A stretch of 64,000 nucleotides of DNA from Thioalbus denitrificans (GTDB lineage Bacteria; Pseudomonadota; Gammaproteobacteria; DSM-26407), in contig NZ_QPJY01000007.1 in NCBI RefSeq assembly GCF_003337735.1, positions 124,001 to 188,000 on the forward strand, read 5' to 3'. Below, one piece after another: positions 8,387 to 20,065 of the stretch (within the stretch, counting starts at the first letter, position 1; each line of letters opens with the position of its first letter). The notes below the pieces were generated by a model that saw nothing but the letters and a program-made list of their open reading frames with translations, did not search any database and was not told the DNA's origin. The translations under genes were made by a program, and so were the position numbers.

Positions 8387-9124
8387 TCAGCAGGCGTCGA
8401 GTATCTCGGACCAGAGCGCGGCATAGGCCTGCGCCGCCGGACTGCGGCCGGCCCAGGCCCCCAGCGGCGCGCGCTGCAGCCCCATCCGTTCCACGTCGCT
8501 GGCGTAGGGAATGGCGGCTCTCAGCACCCCGGGCCGTTCCGCCGGCAGGGCCTCCATCACCTCCAGGTGGAGGCGCTTGCGCCGGTCCACCATGGAGAAG
8601 AAGGGGAGCACCCCGAGCCGCTCCAGCCCATTGTCGGCCACGAAGCGGTCCAGCTGTTCCAGGGTGCGCAGGGAGAGGATGGTGGGGATGAGCGGCACCA
8701 GCAGGACGTCGGCGGCGCGGAAGACATTCTCCGAAACCAGCGAGATGCTCGGCGGGCAGTCGAGGAACACCCGGTCGTAATCCTCCGCCAGGGGTTTCAG
8801 CAGCTTGCGCAACCGGGTGGGCTTGCGCTGCTCGTCCAGCATCAGGTCAAGGTTGCGGTAGGAGAAGTCGGCGGGGAGGAGGTCCAGGTTCTCGAAGTCG
8901 GTGCCCTTGATGAGCGCGTCCAGTTCATGCTTGCCGCGCACCAGTCCCTTGCCGCCGCCCTTGACCTTCGGCTTCACCCGGAAGTAGAAGCTGGCCGCGC
9001 CCTGGGGGTCGAGATCCCAGACCAGGGTGCGGGCGCCGTCGCGGGCCGAGAGCCAGGCCAGGTTGACCGCGGTGGCGGTCTTGCCGACCCCGCCCTTGAT
9101 GTTGTAGGTGGCGAATACCTTCAT
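8387..9124 (-). CDS. ParA/MinD-family ATPase adjacent to CHAD gene
   Basis: Orphan ParA-type ATPase of 245 aa. The deviant Walker A is KGGVGKT at residues 10-16, with signature Lys10 and catalytic Lys15; WDLDPQG (Walker A') follows near residue 36 and FLDCPPS (Walker B) near residue 120. A Lys/Arg/Gly-rich insertion at about residues 50-66 is unusual and could contact nucleic acid or an anionic polymer. No ParB gene or parS-like repeat is nearby. Its ATG overlaps the stop of the upstream CHAD gene by four bases, so the two are translationally coupled. Cargo-positioning ParA proteins typically sit next to the cargo adaptor; here that would be a polyphosphate-binding protein (inference). Confidence 0.88.
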   Translation of the reverse strand: MKVFATYNIKGGVGKTATAVNLAWLSARDGARTLVWDLDPQGAASFYFRVKPKVKGGGKGLVRGKHELDALIKGTDFENLDLLPADFSYRNLDLMLDEQRKPTRLRKLLKPLAEDYDRVFLDCPPSISLVSENVFRAADVLLVPLIPTILSLRTLEQLDRFVADNGLERLGVLPFFSMVDRRKRLHLEVMEALPAERPGVLRAAIPYASDVERMGLQRAPLGAWAGRSPAAQAYAALWSEILDAC

Positions 9125-10686
9125 GACGGCTTGTGTGCCTCCTCCCGGAACAGGCTGCGGAACAGGCGCCGGTTGGATTCGGAATCGAAGCCGGAAAAGC
9201 GCGCATGGAACTCCCTGCGCGCCAGTGCCTGACGGTGGTGGAGATTCTCCACCAGGTGGGCGATGGCTTCCAGGGTCGCGGCCGGAACCTCGCCCTCAGC
9301 CTGCATCTCCCCGGCGAAGCGCTCCAGGGTGTGGCCCTGGACTTCCAGGTCCTGGAAGTCGCCCAGGTTGTCCTGCAGCCCCTTGAGCGCCTTCACCAGG
9401 CGCCGGTACTTTTTCGCCGGATAGAGACACTGGAAGAACTCCAGCAGGTAACGGAGCTTCTTGCACGACTTGCGCAGCTCGTGCAGCGCCTCCGCCGGGG
9501 AGTCCCCGCAGATGGCGCGGCCCTCCCTGCGTACCCGCTTGTACATGTGCCGAATCCGCGCTGCCGCGAGGGTCTCGACCGGCTGGCGCGCCTCGGCGGG
9601 CGGGCGGGCCGGCTCGGTTTCGAGCCATGCGCGCCAGTCCGCGACCAGGCGGCGGAACCGCTGTGAGCGCAGCACCCGGGCGAGCCGCTGCTGCTCCAGC
9701 CGCTGGTGGGCCGCGAGAAAGTCCCGCAGCGGGGCGAGATGGGGGCGCTGCTCCGGCGGCAGGCTGTCGCGATAGCCCTCGAACTTCAGCAGGTAGACAT
9801 CGAGGTCGCGGGTGGGGCTGGTCACCTGGCCGAGCCAGGCGAACCCGTTGCGGAACCGCGCGAAGCCACGTCGCGGCAGCACCCCGCCGAGCTGGCCGAG
9901 GGCGGTCCGGGTCCGGCGCACGGAGACCCGCAGGTCGTGCAGGAACTCCGGATCGGTGTCGGCGCAGCTGCCCTCGACATTGCGTTCCAGCATCTCCAGC
10001 AGGTGCAGCAGCAGCCTGCGCACGGCGGCGCCGGCTTGCAGGCCGGGTTCGAAGGCCACCCGCAACCTGGGGCTGTAGTCGCAGGGGGTGCGGCCGAGCC
10101 GGGCCAGGAGCGGCTCCAGCGGGTGGTCCGTGCGCCATTCGAACAGGTTCGAGGCCTCGAGCGCGGCGCGGGTATGGCCCAGCACGCGCCGGTAGCCCTT
10201 CACCGGGTAGAGGCGCAGCCAGTACCAGGGCCGGCCACGGGGCCGGCCCCGATCATCCAGCAGGCGCCAGGTCTCGAGCGCGGCCCGCAGCACAACCTTG
10301 CCGTTGGCGTCGATGCGCTCGAAGGGAACGACCCGGCAGCGGCAGCTCGCGCGGGGCAGCAGCGCGCGCTCCTCGGTGACGGGCTCCAGGGCCTCGCGCA
10401 CGGGGCCGGGGGGCAGCGCCCGTGCGAACCGCGGGGACTCGGACAGCGTCAGCCGGCGGAGGACGCGGCCCTCGGCGGGGCGGTACCAGAACAGCCGGCA
10501 GTCGTCACTGTCGGATTCCGACTCCAGGGCCTCGCCGCGCCGGAGGAGCCGCCAGTCGAAGGTATCGAGCCAGTGCCGCGATGCGCTGAAGGCGGGAAGG
10601 GCGCGGAAACCCAGCGCACCGGTCAGCAGCCGGGCCGCGGACTGCAACGGGCCGGAGACGGACAACTGGAGGAAATCGACGGTCAT
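9121..10686 (-). CDS. CHAD-domain protein with CYTH-like N-terminal domain
   Basis: 521-aa protein. Residues 1 to about 200 resemble a degenerate CYTH/triphosphate-tunnel fold; the expected ExExK signature is not clearly seen. Residues from about 215 to 505 are a CHAD domain: histidine-bearing helices (FLHDLRVSVRRTRTALG and ALHELRKSCKKLRYLLEFF) with dense Arg/Lys on one face. CHAD domains bind polyphosphate and target proteins to polyphosphate granules. The gene is the first of a two-gene minus-strand operon with the ParA-like ATPase, inside a cluster of polyphosphate enzymes. Likely role: granule-surface protein or positioning adaptor (inference). Confidence 0.88.
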   Translation of the reverse strand: MTVDFLQLSVSGPLQSAARLLTGALGFRALPAFSASRHWLDTFDWRLLRRGEALESESDSDDCRLFWYRPAEGRVLRRLTLSESPRFARALPPGPVREALEPVTEERALLPRASCRCRVVPFERIDANGKVVLRAALETWRLLDDRGRPRGRPWYWLRLYPVKGYRRVLGHTRAALEASNLFEWRTDHPLEPLLARLGRTPCDYSPRLRVAFEPGLQAGAAVRRLLLHLLEMLERNVEGSCADTDPEFLHDLRVSVRRTRTALGQLGGVLPRRGFARFRNGFAWLGQVTSPTRDLDVYLLKFEGYRDSLPPEQRPHLAPLRDFLAAHQRLEQQRLARVLRSQRFRRLVADWRAWLETEPARPPAEARQPVETLAAARIRHMYKRVRREGRAICGDSPAEALHELRKSCKKLRYLLEFFQCLYPAKKYRRLVKALKGLQDNLGDFQDLEVQGHTLERFAGEMQAEGEVPAATLEAIAHLVENLHHRQALARREFHARFSGFDSESNRRLFRSLFREEAHKPS

Positions 10687-10906
10687 CTGGGCCCTGCCAT
10701 GGGCGTTGATACCAGGACGAAATGTACGTTTATAGTCTACCAGCTACAATCGACGGGTGTGTTACAGGGGGCCAGTCTCCCGTTGCCGGTCACCCGTCGC
10801 CGGTGCAGGCAGTGCCGGGGGCTTGCGGGGGTATCAACGGGGGCATTGTCCGTAGGGTCAACGGGCAACCGGGATCTGCAACGGGCAACTGGAAATGGGA
10901 GGCCGA

Positions 10907-12148
10907 GTGACGGAAATTCTGGGACTGTTGGTTCTGCTGGTGCTCTCGGGGCTGTTCTCCGGCTCGGAGACGGCCCTGGTGTCACTGTCGCTGGCGCGTA
11001 CCGAGGCCCTGATGAAGGAGGGGCGGCGCGGCGCGCAGGCGCTCTACCGCCTCAAGCACAATCCCAGCCGCATGCTGATCACCATTCTCATCGGCAACAA
11101 CGTGGTCAATATCGGTGCCTCGGCCCTGGCCACGGTCCTGGCCACGGAACGCCTGGGGCACCTGGGTCCCGGCGTGGCGGTCGGCGTGCTCACCGTGCTC
11201 ATCCTCATGTTCGGAGAGATCACCCCCAAGAGCCTGGCCACCCGCTACGCCGAGCGGATCTCGCTGGCGGCGGCACCCCTGATGCTGGCTATCATGCGCC
11301 TGTGCTGGCCGCTGGTGCGGGTGTTCGAGCTCTTCACCACCTGGGTGCACCGGCGCACGGCGCTGGGGACAGAGCCGACGATCACCGAATCGGAACTGAT
11401 CCACATGCTCGAGCACGGCACCGCGGAAGGCACCATCCAGTACCGGGAGCGGGAGATCATCGAGCGGGTCTTCGCCTTCAATGACTTGAAGGTGACCGAT
11501 GTGATGACGCCGCGGCGGCGCATCTTCAGCCTCGCCGCCGACCTGAGCCTGGAGGCGGCCCTGCCGGAGATACTCGGGGCCTCCTACTCGCGCATTCCCG
11601 TCTACGACAACGCGCCGGAGGAGATCTGCGGCGTTCTCTACCTGCGTGACGTACTCGCCGCCGTTGCCGACCGGCAGATGGACATCACGCTGCGCTCGCT
11701 GGCACAGGAACCCCTGGCCGTCCCCCCCACGCTCAGTATCGACCAGCTGTTCACCACCCTCAGCACCGAGCAGCGCCACCTGGCGCTGGTGGTGGACGAG
11801 CTGGGCACCCTGGAAGGACTGGTGAGCCTCGAGGACCTGGTGGAGGAGCTGGTGGGGGAAATCTATGACGAGAGCGATCGGGCCCCCACCCGGCTGCTGC
11901 AGCTGGGTCCGGAGACGGTGGCGGCGGACGGCACCGCCGAGCTGCGGGAGCTGGAGCACTTCTTCGGACGGGATCTACCGGGCAAGCCCACCGACACCAT
12001 CAGCTACTGGATCCTGGCCCACACCGGGCGCATCCCGGAAACCGGCGAGGAGATCACCCTGGACGGGCTCCAGGTGCAGGTGGAAAAGGCCTCGCCCCGG
12101 CGCATCCACCGGCTGCGCATCAGCGGCCGGCGCAGTACGGCCGATTGA
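10907..12148 (+). CDS. CorC/HlyC (CNNM-CBS) family protein
   Basis: Membrane protein of the UPF0053/CorB type, about 413 aa. The N-terminal CNNM domain has three to four membrane segments (starting ILGLLVLLVLSGLFSGSETA, with a GEITPKSLA motif near residue 106). A CBS pair follows (VTDVMTPRRRIFSL; RIPVYDNAPEEICGVLYLRD), and then the CorC_HlyC domain (VVDELGTLEGLVSLEDLVEE). GTG 10907 is preferred because TGGGAGG lies four bases upstream; ATG 10895 is in frame but poorly served. Family members are linked to Mg2+/Co2+ efflux or resistance, which would fit Mg2+ demand of polyphosphate stores (inference). Confidence 0.9.
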   Translation: MTEILGLLVLLVLSGLFSGSETALVSLSLARTEALMKEGRRGAQALYRLKHNPSRMLITILIGNNVVNIGASALATVLATERLGHLGPGVAVGVLTVLILMFGEITPKSLATRYAERISLAAAPLMLAIMRLCWPLVRVFELFTTWVHRRTALGTEPTITESELIHMLEHGTAEGTIQYREREIIERVFAFNDLKVTDVMTPRRRIFSLAADLSLEAALPEILGASYSRIPVYDNAPEEICGVLYLRDVLAAVADRQMDITLRSLAQEPLAVPPTLSIDQLFTTLSTEQRHLALVVDELGTLEGLVSLEDLVEELVGEIYDESDRAPTRLLQLGPETVAADGTAELRELEHFFGRDLPGKPTDTISYWILAHTGRIPETGEEITLDGLQVQVEKASPRRIHRLRISGRRSTAD

Positions 12149-12180
12149 CGGCTTCCGCCGCCTCCGGTTTATCCTGCGGG

Positions 12181-12197
12181 AAACGGAAAACCGTTTT
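12181..12197. terminator. Candidate bidirectional terminator between convergent genes
   Basis: AAACGG-AAAA-CCGTTT with flanking A and T residues on the two sides, in the 60-base gap between the CorC/HlyC gene and the Na/Pi cotransporter gene, which converge here. The stem is short, so termination strength is uncertain. Confidence 0.45.
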
Positions 12198-12208
12198 CTG
12201 ACCACCCG

Positions 12209-13963
12209 TCACTCTTCTCCCTCGTCATCCTCCTCGACGACGACGGTCTTGGCGAGGCGCTTGGCGAAGTAGTAGATGCGCTTGAGCTTCTCGATGACAT
12301 CCACCTCCATGCGGTAGGCCGGCAGGCGGTTGGGCTCCGTCGCCACCAGCCGGTGCACTTCATGCCGGGACGCGGAGCCCACCAGCCGGTTGAATTCACG
12401 CTTGCGGGCGATGACCGCCGCGGCCGCCTCGGGATCCCGATCGGCCACCGCGCGCAGGGCGGTGGTCACCGTCTCCGCCACCACCGCGTGCAGTCCCGTC
12501 AGCACCTCCTGGGTGGCGCGGCTGATGTGCAGGCCCACCTGCAGGCGCTTTTCCCCCAGGGCCACCAGGTCGGTCTCGATGACATCGCCGATGTTCTCGA
12601 GATCGTTGGCCGCCTCCATGAGATGCATGAAGTCGCGGGTCTGGTCGTTGGTGAGGGAGCGCTTGCTGATCTGCCCCAGGTAGGTGACGACGGCGCCGTG
12701 GAGGGTGTCCACCGCGTCGTCCATGCCCGCCACCCGGCGCAGGGAGGCGCGGCTGCCGGTGAGCAGCGCCGGCAGCATCTGGTCCAGCATCGCCTGCACA
12801 TGCTGGCCCATGTGGCCGATTTCCAGCCGGACCCCGTCGAGCGCCAGGGAGGGGGTGGAGAGCAGCTCGCTGTCGAGATAGCGGGCGCGCACCACCTCCT
12901 CCTCCTGCAGCGGGCGGTCCGGGACCACCCACTCGCAGAACCGGGCGAAGAAGCTGGCCGCGGGGAGGAACAGCAGTGCCAGGCCGACATTGAACAGCGT
13001 ATGGGCGTTGGCGATCTGGCGCGGGGTCTCCGCCGCCAGGCGCTCCAGGCCCGCGAGATCATCCGCCGCCGGCGAGACGGAGCGCACCAGTTGCGCCAGC
13101 TCCGGAATGAAACCCACCACCAGCAGCACCCCCGCCACCTTGAAGGTGACGTGGGCCACCGCCACCCGCACCGCCTCGCGGGGCTTGCCGATGGCCGCGA
13201 GCCCGGCGGTCATGCAGGTGCCGATGTTGGCGCCCAGGGCCAGGGCGATGCCCGCCTCGAGATTCACCAGCCCCTGGGTGGCCATGGCGATGACCACGCC
13301 CATGGTGGCGGAGGAGGATTGCACCAGGCCGGTGAAGAGCGTGGCGGCGAGAATGCCGTACAGGGGGTGCGAGAAGCCCTGCATCAGGGCGATGAAGGGC
13401 TCGTAGTCGCGCAGCGGCCGCATGCCGTCGCTCATCAGCCCCATGCCGAAGAAGATGAGGCCGAGCCCCATGGTGAGCTGGCCGTACTGGCGCAATGCCT
13501 CCGCGCGGCCGGCAAAATTCATCAGGAAGCCCGCCGCCACCAGCAGCAGAGCGTAGCGGGTGACCTTGAAGGCCACGATCTGGGCGGTGATGGTGGTGCC
13601 GATGTCCGCGCCGAGGATGACGCCCACGGCCTGGGACAGGGACATCAGTCCGGCGGAGACGAAGCCCACCAGCATCACCGTGGTGACCGAGGAGGACTGG
13701 ATGATGGCGGTGATGGCCGCACCGGTGAACAGTCCCATCACCCGGTTGCCCGTGAGCCGTGCCAGCAGCACCTTGAGGCCGTCGCCGGCCACGGCCTTGA
13801 GCGCCTCGGCCATCTGCTCCATGCCGAACAGGAACAGGGCCAGGCCGCCCAGGAGCTGCATGCTCATCTGCCACCAGTCCAGGCTCGCCTCCGTGGCCGC
13901 GCCCAGGGCCGGTGAGGCAGCGATCGCCAGCAGGAGTGCCGCGAGGGCTTCAGGTTTCCGCAT
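12209..13963 (-). CDS. Na/Pi cotransporter family protein with PhoU-like C-terminus
   Basis: Inner-membrane sodium-phosphate symporter-type protein (NptA/YjbB class), 584 aa. After a hydrophobic leader there are eight or more helices. The paired QSSS signature of the family is visible at residues 89-92 (IIQSSSVTT) and 215-218 (LVQSSSATM), with GADIGTT and GANIGTC repeats after each. The last ~200 residues form a PhoU-like helical domain. Homologues export or import phosphate depending on species, so direction is not deducible here. It overlaps the UspA gene upstream by 14 bases and is in the same minus-strand unit. Confidence 0.92.
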   Translation of the reverse strand: MRKPEALAALLLAIAASPALGAATEASLDWWQMSMQLLGGLALFLFGMEQMAEALKAVAGDGLKVLLARLTGNRVMGLFTGAAITAIIQSSSVTTVMLVGFVSAGLMSLSQAVGVILGADIGTTITAQIVAFKVTRYALLLVAAGFLMNFAGRAEALRQYGQLTMGLGLIFFGMGLMSDGMRPLRDYEPFIALMQGFSHPLYGILAATLFTGLVQSSSATMGVVIAMATQGLVNLEAGIALALGANIGTCMTAGLAAIGKPREAVRVAVAHVTFKVAGVLLVVGFIPELAQLVRSVSPAADDLAGLERLAAETPRQIANAHTLFNVGLALLFLPAASFFARFCEWVVPDRPLQEEEVVRARYLDSELLSTPSLALDGVRLEIGHMGQHVQAMLDQMLPALLTGSRASLRRVAGMDDAVDTLHGAVVTYLGQISKRSLTNDQTRDFMHLMEAANDLENIGDVIETDLVALGEKRLQVGLHISRATQEVLTGLHAVVAETVTTALRAVADRDPEAAAAVIARKREFNRLVGSASRHEVHRLVATEPNRLPAYRMEVDVIEKLKRIYYFAKRLAKTVVVEEDDEGEE

Positions 13964-14480
13964 CCGTGCCTTCCGGGGCCTCTTCGGCGGGTGGTTCGGG
14001 CAGGGGGGCGGGCTGTTTCACCAGCACCACCGGCACCGGGCACAGGCGTACCACCTGTTCGGCCTTGGAGCCGAGCAGCGCATCGGCCAGGCAGCTGCGG
14101 CCCTGGCTGCCCATCACCACCAGCCGTGGCCGCAGCTTCTCCACCAGTTCGAGAATGCGGGTGACCGGAAGCCCCGTGACCAGTTCGGTGTGCAGCCGTT
14201 CCACCACCGGGTCCCCGGGGTGGGTGGCGGCGAAACGCTCGAGGAAGTTGTTCAGGACCTCGCCGGCGAGGTCCTCGAGCTTGCGCAGCCGGGGGGTGCT
14301 GTCGCCGAGGGCGCGGGTGTAGTAGCCGGGGGCCTCGGCCGGGTCGTGGACCACGTGCAGAACCACCAGCGGCGCCCTGAGCGCCGCCGCCAGCTCGCAG
14401 CCGAGCTCCAGTGCCGCCGCGGAGTGGGGCGAGAAATCCACCGGCACCAGGATCGGTGCCTCCGAATGCTCCTCTGCCAT
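13950..14480 (-). CDS. Universal stress protein (UspA family)
   Basis: Cytosolic UspA-fold protein of 176 aa. It begins with the family's ILVPVDFSPHS strand-loop and carries the ATP-binding G-2x-G-9x-G(S) pattern in MGSQGRSCLADALLGS near residue 128, followed by VPVVLVK. It is therefore probably of the nucleotide-binding subclass. The C-terminal ~20 residues are a Pro/Glu-rich tail. AGGGAGG lies eight bases before the ATG. It sits between ppk1 and the Na/Pi cotransporter gene (14-base overlap with the latter), suggesting a shared stress or phosphate response. Confidence 0.92.
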   Translation of the reverse strand: MAEEHSEAPILVPVDFSPHSAAALELGCELAAALRAPLVVLHVVHDPAEAPGYYTRALGDSTPRLRKLEDLAGEVLNNFLERFAATHPGDPVVERLHTELVTGLPVTRILELVEKLRPRLVVMGSQGRSCLADALLGSKAEQVVRLCPVPVVLVKQPAPLPEPPAEEAPEGTDAET

Positions 14481-14521
14481 CTGCGCATCCTCCCTGGTCG
14501 GGGTCCCCCCCCATACCCTGG

Positions 14522-14550
14522 CCGGACCGTCCGCTGGGGAGACGGCCCGG
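14522..14550 (-). terminator. Hairpin between ppk1 and uspA
   Basis: CCGGACCGTC and GACGGCCCGG form an imperfect 10-bp stem downstream of the ppk1 stop on the minus strand, with no clear U-run. It may be a weak terminator or processing site between ppk1 and the UspA gene. Confidence 0.35.
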
Positions 14551-14567
14551 TCAGGCTACTGCGCCGG

Positions 14568-16793
<2,226 letters not shown>

Positions 16794-17026
16794 CGGGGTT
16801 CACCATCGGGGCTGTCGATGCGGGGAACATAATGAAAATGATAGTACCACGCGGCCCCGTGGGCGTGAGCCGGGCGCCGCGGACGGTAACAATCTTCAAC
16901 CCGGGATGCGCGGACAGGGGCGGGGCGGTTGCCCGCGGGCGGTCCCGACCGGACGGGTTGTCGCCGTGAGGCCGCCGTCGGTGGGGGCGGTGCGGATGAA
17001 TCGGGCGGCGTCGGACCCGGTGCCGG

Positions 17027-17770
17027 TCAGCTGGCCGGGATGCCGTTGACGGCCGTCACCCGCAGGGTGAAGAAGCTGCCGTCGGCGTCGCGGTGGGTGA
17101 TCTTGACCGGCAGGTAGGCGAGCTTCTCGGCGCACCAGATGGTGGTCACGCGCCCCTTGCGGTCCTTCTGGCGCTGGACCTTGACCGTGCGCAGATCGCC
17201 GAGCTCGGTCTGCAGCGTCTCCATGCCCTGGAAATCCACCTGGTAGACCTTGAGCTTGCCGCCGTCGGCCACGTGGTAGGAAAGGTCCCGCCGGCCGTGG
17301 CTCAGGTCGAGCATCAGGGCCAGCTGGTAGCCGAGCTTGTCCTGGGTGCCCTGGGGGATCTCCATGGTCCAGGGCTCGTTCTCCACCCGGTTGAGGACCT
17401 TGCCGGCGGCCCAGTCGAAGCGCAGGTCGGCCTCGCGTTCGCGCTTGCTCCCGGTGTGCTGGTAGGTGTAGCGCAGGGGCTGGATCTGGCCTTCGCGGCC
17501 GTAGACCCACTGGCTGGTCTCGCGGATGCGGTCGTCGCGGAACAGGGCGAGGACACCGATGGGGCGGGTGAAGGACTCGTACATGTAGTGCTCGCCCTCG
17601 CGGTGCAGGCGTACCTGCAGCTCCGCCACGTCGAGGCCGTTGAGCGACAGGGTGTAGTCGGCCTCGAACTCGGGCAGGGGGGCGTGGGCGGCCGCCAGGG
17701 GCAGGGACACGGCCAGCAGGGCGCAGGCCGTCAGCAGCAGACCCCGTGTCCGCCCCCGGCGCCGGCTCAT
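17027..17770 (-). CDS. DUF3108 domain-containing periplasmic protein
   Basis: 247-aa exported protein of unknown function. The ATG at 17768-17770 overlaps the purN stop by four bases; a longer reading to 17842 would run back into purN. A signal peptide is clear: basic n-region (SRRRGRTRG), hydrophobic core and an A-x-A-type site near residue 28. The mature part begins FEADYTLSLNGL and is rich in beta-strand-like segments, as in the DUF3108 family. The purM-purN-DUF3108 order is common in gammaproteobacteria, but no purine role has been shown for it. Confidence 0.88.
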   Translation of the reverse strand: MSRRRGRTRGLLLTACALLAVSLPLAAAHAPLPEFEADYTLSLNGLDVAELQVRLHREGEHYMYESFTRPIGVLALFRDDRIRETSQWVYGREGQIQPLRYTYQHTGSKREREADLRFDWAAGKVLNRVENEPWTMEIPQGTQDKLGYQLALMLDLSHGRRDLSYHVADGGKLKVYQVDFQGMETLQTELGDLRTVKVQRQKDRKGRVTTIWCAEKLAYLPVKITHRDADGSFFTLRVTAVNGIPAS

Positions 17771-18447
17771 GGTGCCGCCGCCTCTGCCGCTTCGGGATTG
17801 TACTCGTGTCCGCCGGGCCCCAGGGGCGCCCCGTCCAGCCACACCCGTCCGCCGTTCAGCCGCAGCCGGCCCTCGGCGAACCAGCGGATGGCCAGCGGGT
17901 AGATGCGGTGCTCCTGGGCCAGGACCCGGGCAGCCAGTGCCTCCGCATCGTCACCGGGCAGCACCGGCACACGCGCCTGCACGATGACGGGGCCGGAGTC
18001 CAGCTCCGGGGTCACGAAGTGCACGCTGGCGCCGTGCTCCCGGACCTCGGCCTCCAGCGCCCGGCGGTGGGTATGCAGGCCACGGAACGCCGGGAGCAGG
18101 GAGGGGTGGATGTTGAGCATGCGACCGCTGTAATGGGCCACCAGCTCCGGGGTGAGGATGCGCATGAAGCCCGCCAGCACCACCAGCCCCGGATCGAAGC
18201 GGTCGATGAGCTCCACCAGGAGCCGGTCGTAGGTCTCGCGGTCCGGGGCCTCGCGGTGATCCAGCACCTCGGTATGGATGCCGCCGCGGCGGGCGCGCTC
18301 CAGGCCGAAGGCATCGGCGCGGTTGCTGATGACCGCCCTGATCTCCACCGGCAGCGCGCCGGCCGCGGCGGCGTCGATGATGGACTGCAGGTTCGTGCCG
18401 CCACCGGAAATGAGGACCACGATGGGCAGGGGCGCGCCTGGTTTCAC
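17767..18447 (-). CDS. purN: Phosphoribosylglycinamide formyltransferase
   Basis: Third step of purine synthesis: transfers formyl from 10-formyl-THF to GAR. 226 aa. It starts [17 protein letters not shown], the family's N-terminal loop. The catalytic Asn-His-Asp set is represented by [10 protein letters not shown] and the later [15 protein letters not shown]. Both ends show 4-base ATGA overlaps, with purM upstream and the DUF3108 gene downstream, so the operon is tightly coupled. Confidence 0.96.
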   Translation of the reverse strand: MKPGAPLPIVVLISGGGTNLQSIIDAAAAGALPVEIRAVISNRADAFGLERARRGGIHTEVLDHREAPDRETYDRLLVELIDRFDPGLVVLAGFMRILTPELVAHYSGRMLNIHPSLLPAFRGLHTHRRALEAEVREHGASVHFVTPELDSGPVIVQARVPVLPGDDAEALAARVLAQEHRIYPLAIRWFAEGRLRLNGGRVWLDGAPLGPGGHEYNPEAAEAAAP

Positions 18448-19517
18448 AGCTCGGCGCCCTCCAGCACCACCCGCGGGCCGGTGCCGTCATGGGCCTCGAT
18501 GGCGCCGATGATCCAGGCCTGTTCACCGGCTTCCCGGAGATGCTCGATGGCTGCGTCAGCCTGGTCGGCCGGGACGCACAGGACCATGCCCACGCCGCAG
18601 TTGAAGGTGCGGTAGAGCTCCGCGTCGGGGATGTCGCCCTGCTCCTGGAGCCAGTCGAAGATCTGCGGCCGGGGCCAGGCGCCGGTGTCGATGACCGCCC
18701 GGGTTCCCTCCGCCAGCACGCGCGGCAGGTTCTCGGGCAGGCCGCCGCCGGTGATGTGGGCCATGGAGCGCACATCGACCCGCTCCAGGAGGGAGAGCAG
18801 CGGCTTGACGTAGATGCGGGTGGGTTCCATCAGCGTCTGGCCCAGGGTGCGCCCGTGGAAGGTCGCCTCGAGGCTGGCGCCACTGACCTCGAGCACCTTG
18901 CGGATCAGCGAGTAGCCGTTGGAATGGGGGCCCGAGGAGGCCAGTCCGACCAGCACGTCGCCGGCCGCGACACGGCTGCCGTCGATGATCCGTTCCTTCT
19001 CCACCACGCCGACGCAGAAGCCGGCCAGGTCGTAGTCGCCCACGGCATACATGCCTGGCATCTCCGCGGTCTCGCCCCCCACCAGCGCGGCGCCCGCCTG
19101 CTCGCAGCCGCGGCCGATGCCGGTGACCACGGCCGCCGCCACCTCCACCTCGAGCCGGCCGGTGGCATAATAATCGAGGAAGAACAGCGGCTCGGCGCCG
19201 AGCACCACCAGGTCGTTGACGCACATGGCCACCAGGTCGATGCCCACCGTGTCGTGGTGCTGCAGCGCCAGGGCCAGCTTCAGCTTGGTACCCACGCCGT
19301 CGGTGGCGGAAACCAGCACCGGCTGGCGGTAGCGGTCCAGGGGCAGTTCGAACAGGGCGCCGAAGCCGCCGAGCCCGCCCATGACCCCGGGCCGCCGGGT
19401 ACGCTCGGTGACCGACTTGATGCGTTCCACCAGGGTGTTGCCGGCGTCGATGTCCACTCCGGCGTCGCGGTAGCTCAGGCCGGTCCTGGTGTGAGAGGGG
19501 TTGGAATCGGATTTCAA
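18444..19517 (-). CDS. purM: Phosphoribosylformylglycinamidine cyclo-ligase
   Basis: Fifth step of purine synthesis: ATP-dependent closure of FGAM to AIR. 357 aa. The start is called at TTG 19515-19517, with GGAG seven bases upstream; no ATG lies near the conserved N-terminus ([13 protein letters not shown]), and longer readings enter non-conserved sequence. Family motifs seen include [31 protein letters not shown] and [13 protein letters not shown]. It is the first gene of purM-purN-DUF3108. Confidence 0.95.
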   Translation of the reverse strand: MKSDSNPSHTRTGLSYRDAGVDIDAGNTLVERIKSVTERTRRPGVMGGLGGFGALFELPLDRYRQPVLVSATDGVGTKLKLALALQHHDTVGIDLVAMCVNDLVVLGAEPLFFLDYYATGRLEVEVAAAVVTGIGRGCEQAGAALVGGETAEMPGMYAVGDYDLAGFCVGVVEKERIIDGSRVAAGDVLVGLASSGPHSNGYSLIRKVLEVSGASLEATFHGRTLGQTLMEPTRIYVKPLLSLLERVDVRSMAHITGGGLPENLPRVLAEGTRAVIDTGAWPRPQIFDWLQEQGDIPDAELYRTFNCGVGMVLCVPADQADAAIEHLREAGEQAWIIGAIEAHDGTGPRVVLEGAEL

Positions 19518-20065
19518 GGACGTGCTCCGGATCTCATGGGGTTGCGGTGGCAGGGACGGGGTCGAAAAGTGAATTTTACAGCCCTTAAACCTGACAAAGC
19601 CACCTCCGGGGCTCCGGGGCGGCGTGCCCGCGGGATGTGGCCGCGCGGGCGGGGTCGCCCGGTCCGGGGGAAGGCAACGGGGTGGACGGGATTCCCCGGC
19701 CGCATTCACCCCGGTGTCGCCGGCGCTTGATGTAGAATAACCACACCGGCGGTGTCGACCCGCCGGCGTGTACACGCCGGGAACCGCCGGGCACCGGTCG
19801 GGGGTTGTCCCCGGGCGGCGATGGCCACCGGGTCGGGCGCGGGGGGCGGACGCCCCGGCCTTGACTTCACCACGGTGCTTGCCTAGTGTGCGGCGGCGGT
19901 GAAACCATGGCTGCCCCAGTGGCTGGCGGCATGGCCGCCGGCGCCGCAGCCGCAGCGCCCGGCCCGCGGGTCTCTGACCACTACACTGCCACGCGGTGAG
20001 CGCCCCTGGCCTCGATCCGGCGTGCGATCCCGGCCGGGGGGTACCGGCTGCACATTACCGGAAGG
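19518..20065. other. Divergent intergenic region upstream of purM and the DUF2066 gene
   Basis: No gene is supported in these ~550 bases. The region must hold both promoters: a TAGAAT hexamer at 19733-19738 is a possible plus-strand -10, though without a good -35. GC-rich palindromes cluster at 19745-19830, including the perfect one at 19763-19780. No PurR-like site was recognised. Confidence 0.5.
19763..19780. promoter_or_regulatory. Perfect 18-bp GC-rich palindrome
   Basis: CCGGCGTG-TA-CACGCCGG reads the same on both strands. It lies about 25 bases beyond a TAGAAT hexamer in the purM/DUF2066 divergent region. It could be a repressor site or an RNA hairpin; no partner is known. Confidence 0.4.

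Noticed and set aside
8387-9124. Plasmid-type partition system
   Set aside because: There is no parB gene or parS-like array nearby and the genes are embedded in a conserved-looking chromosomal context.
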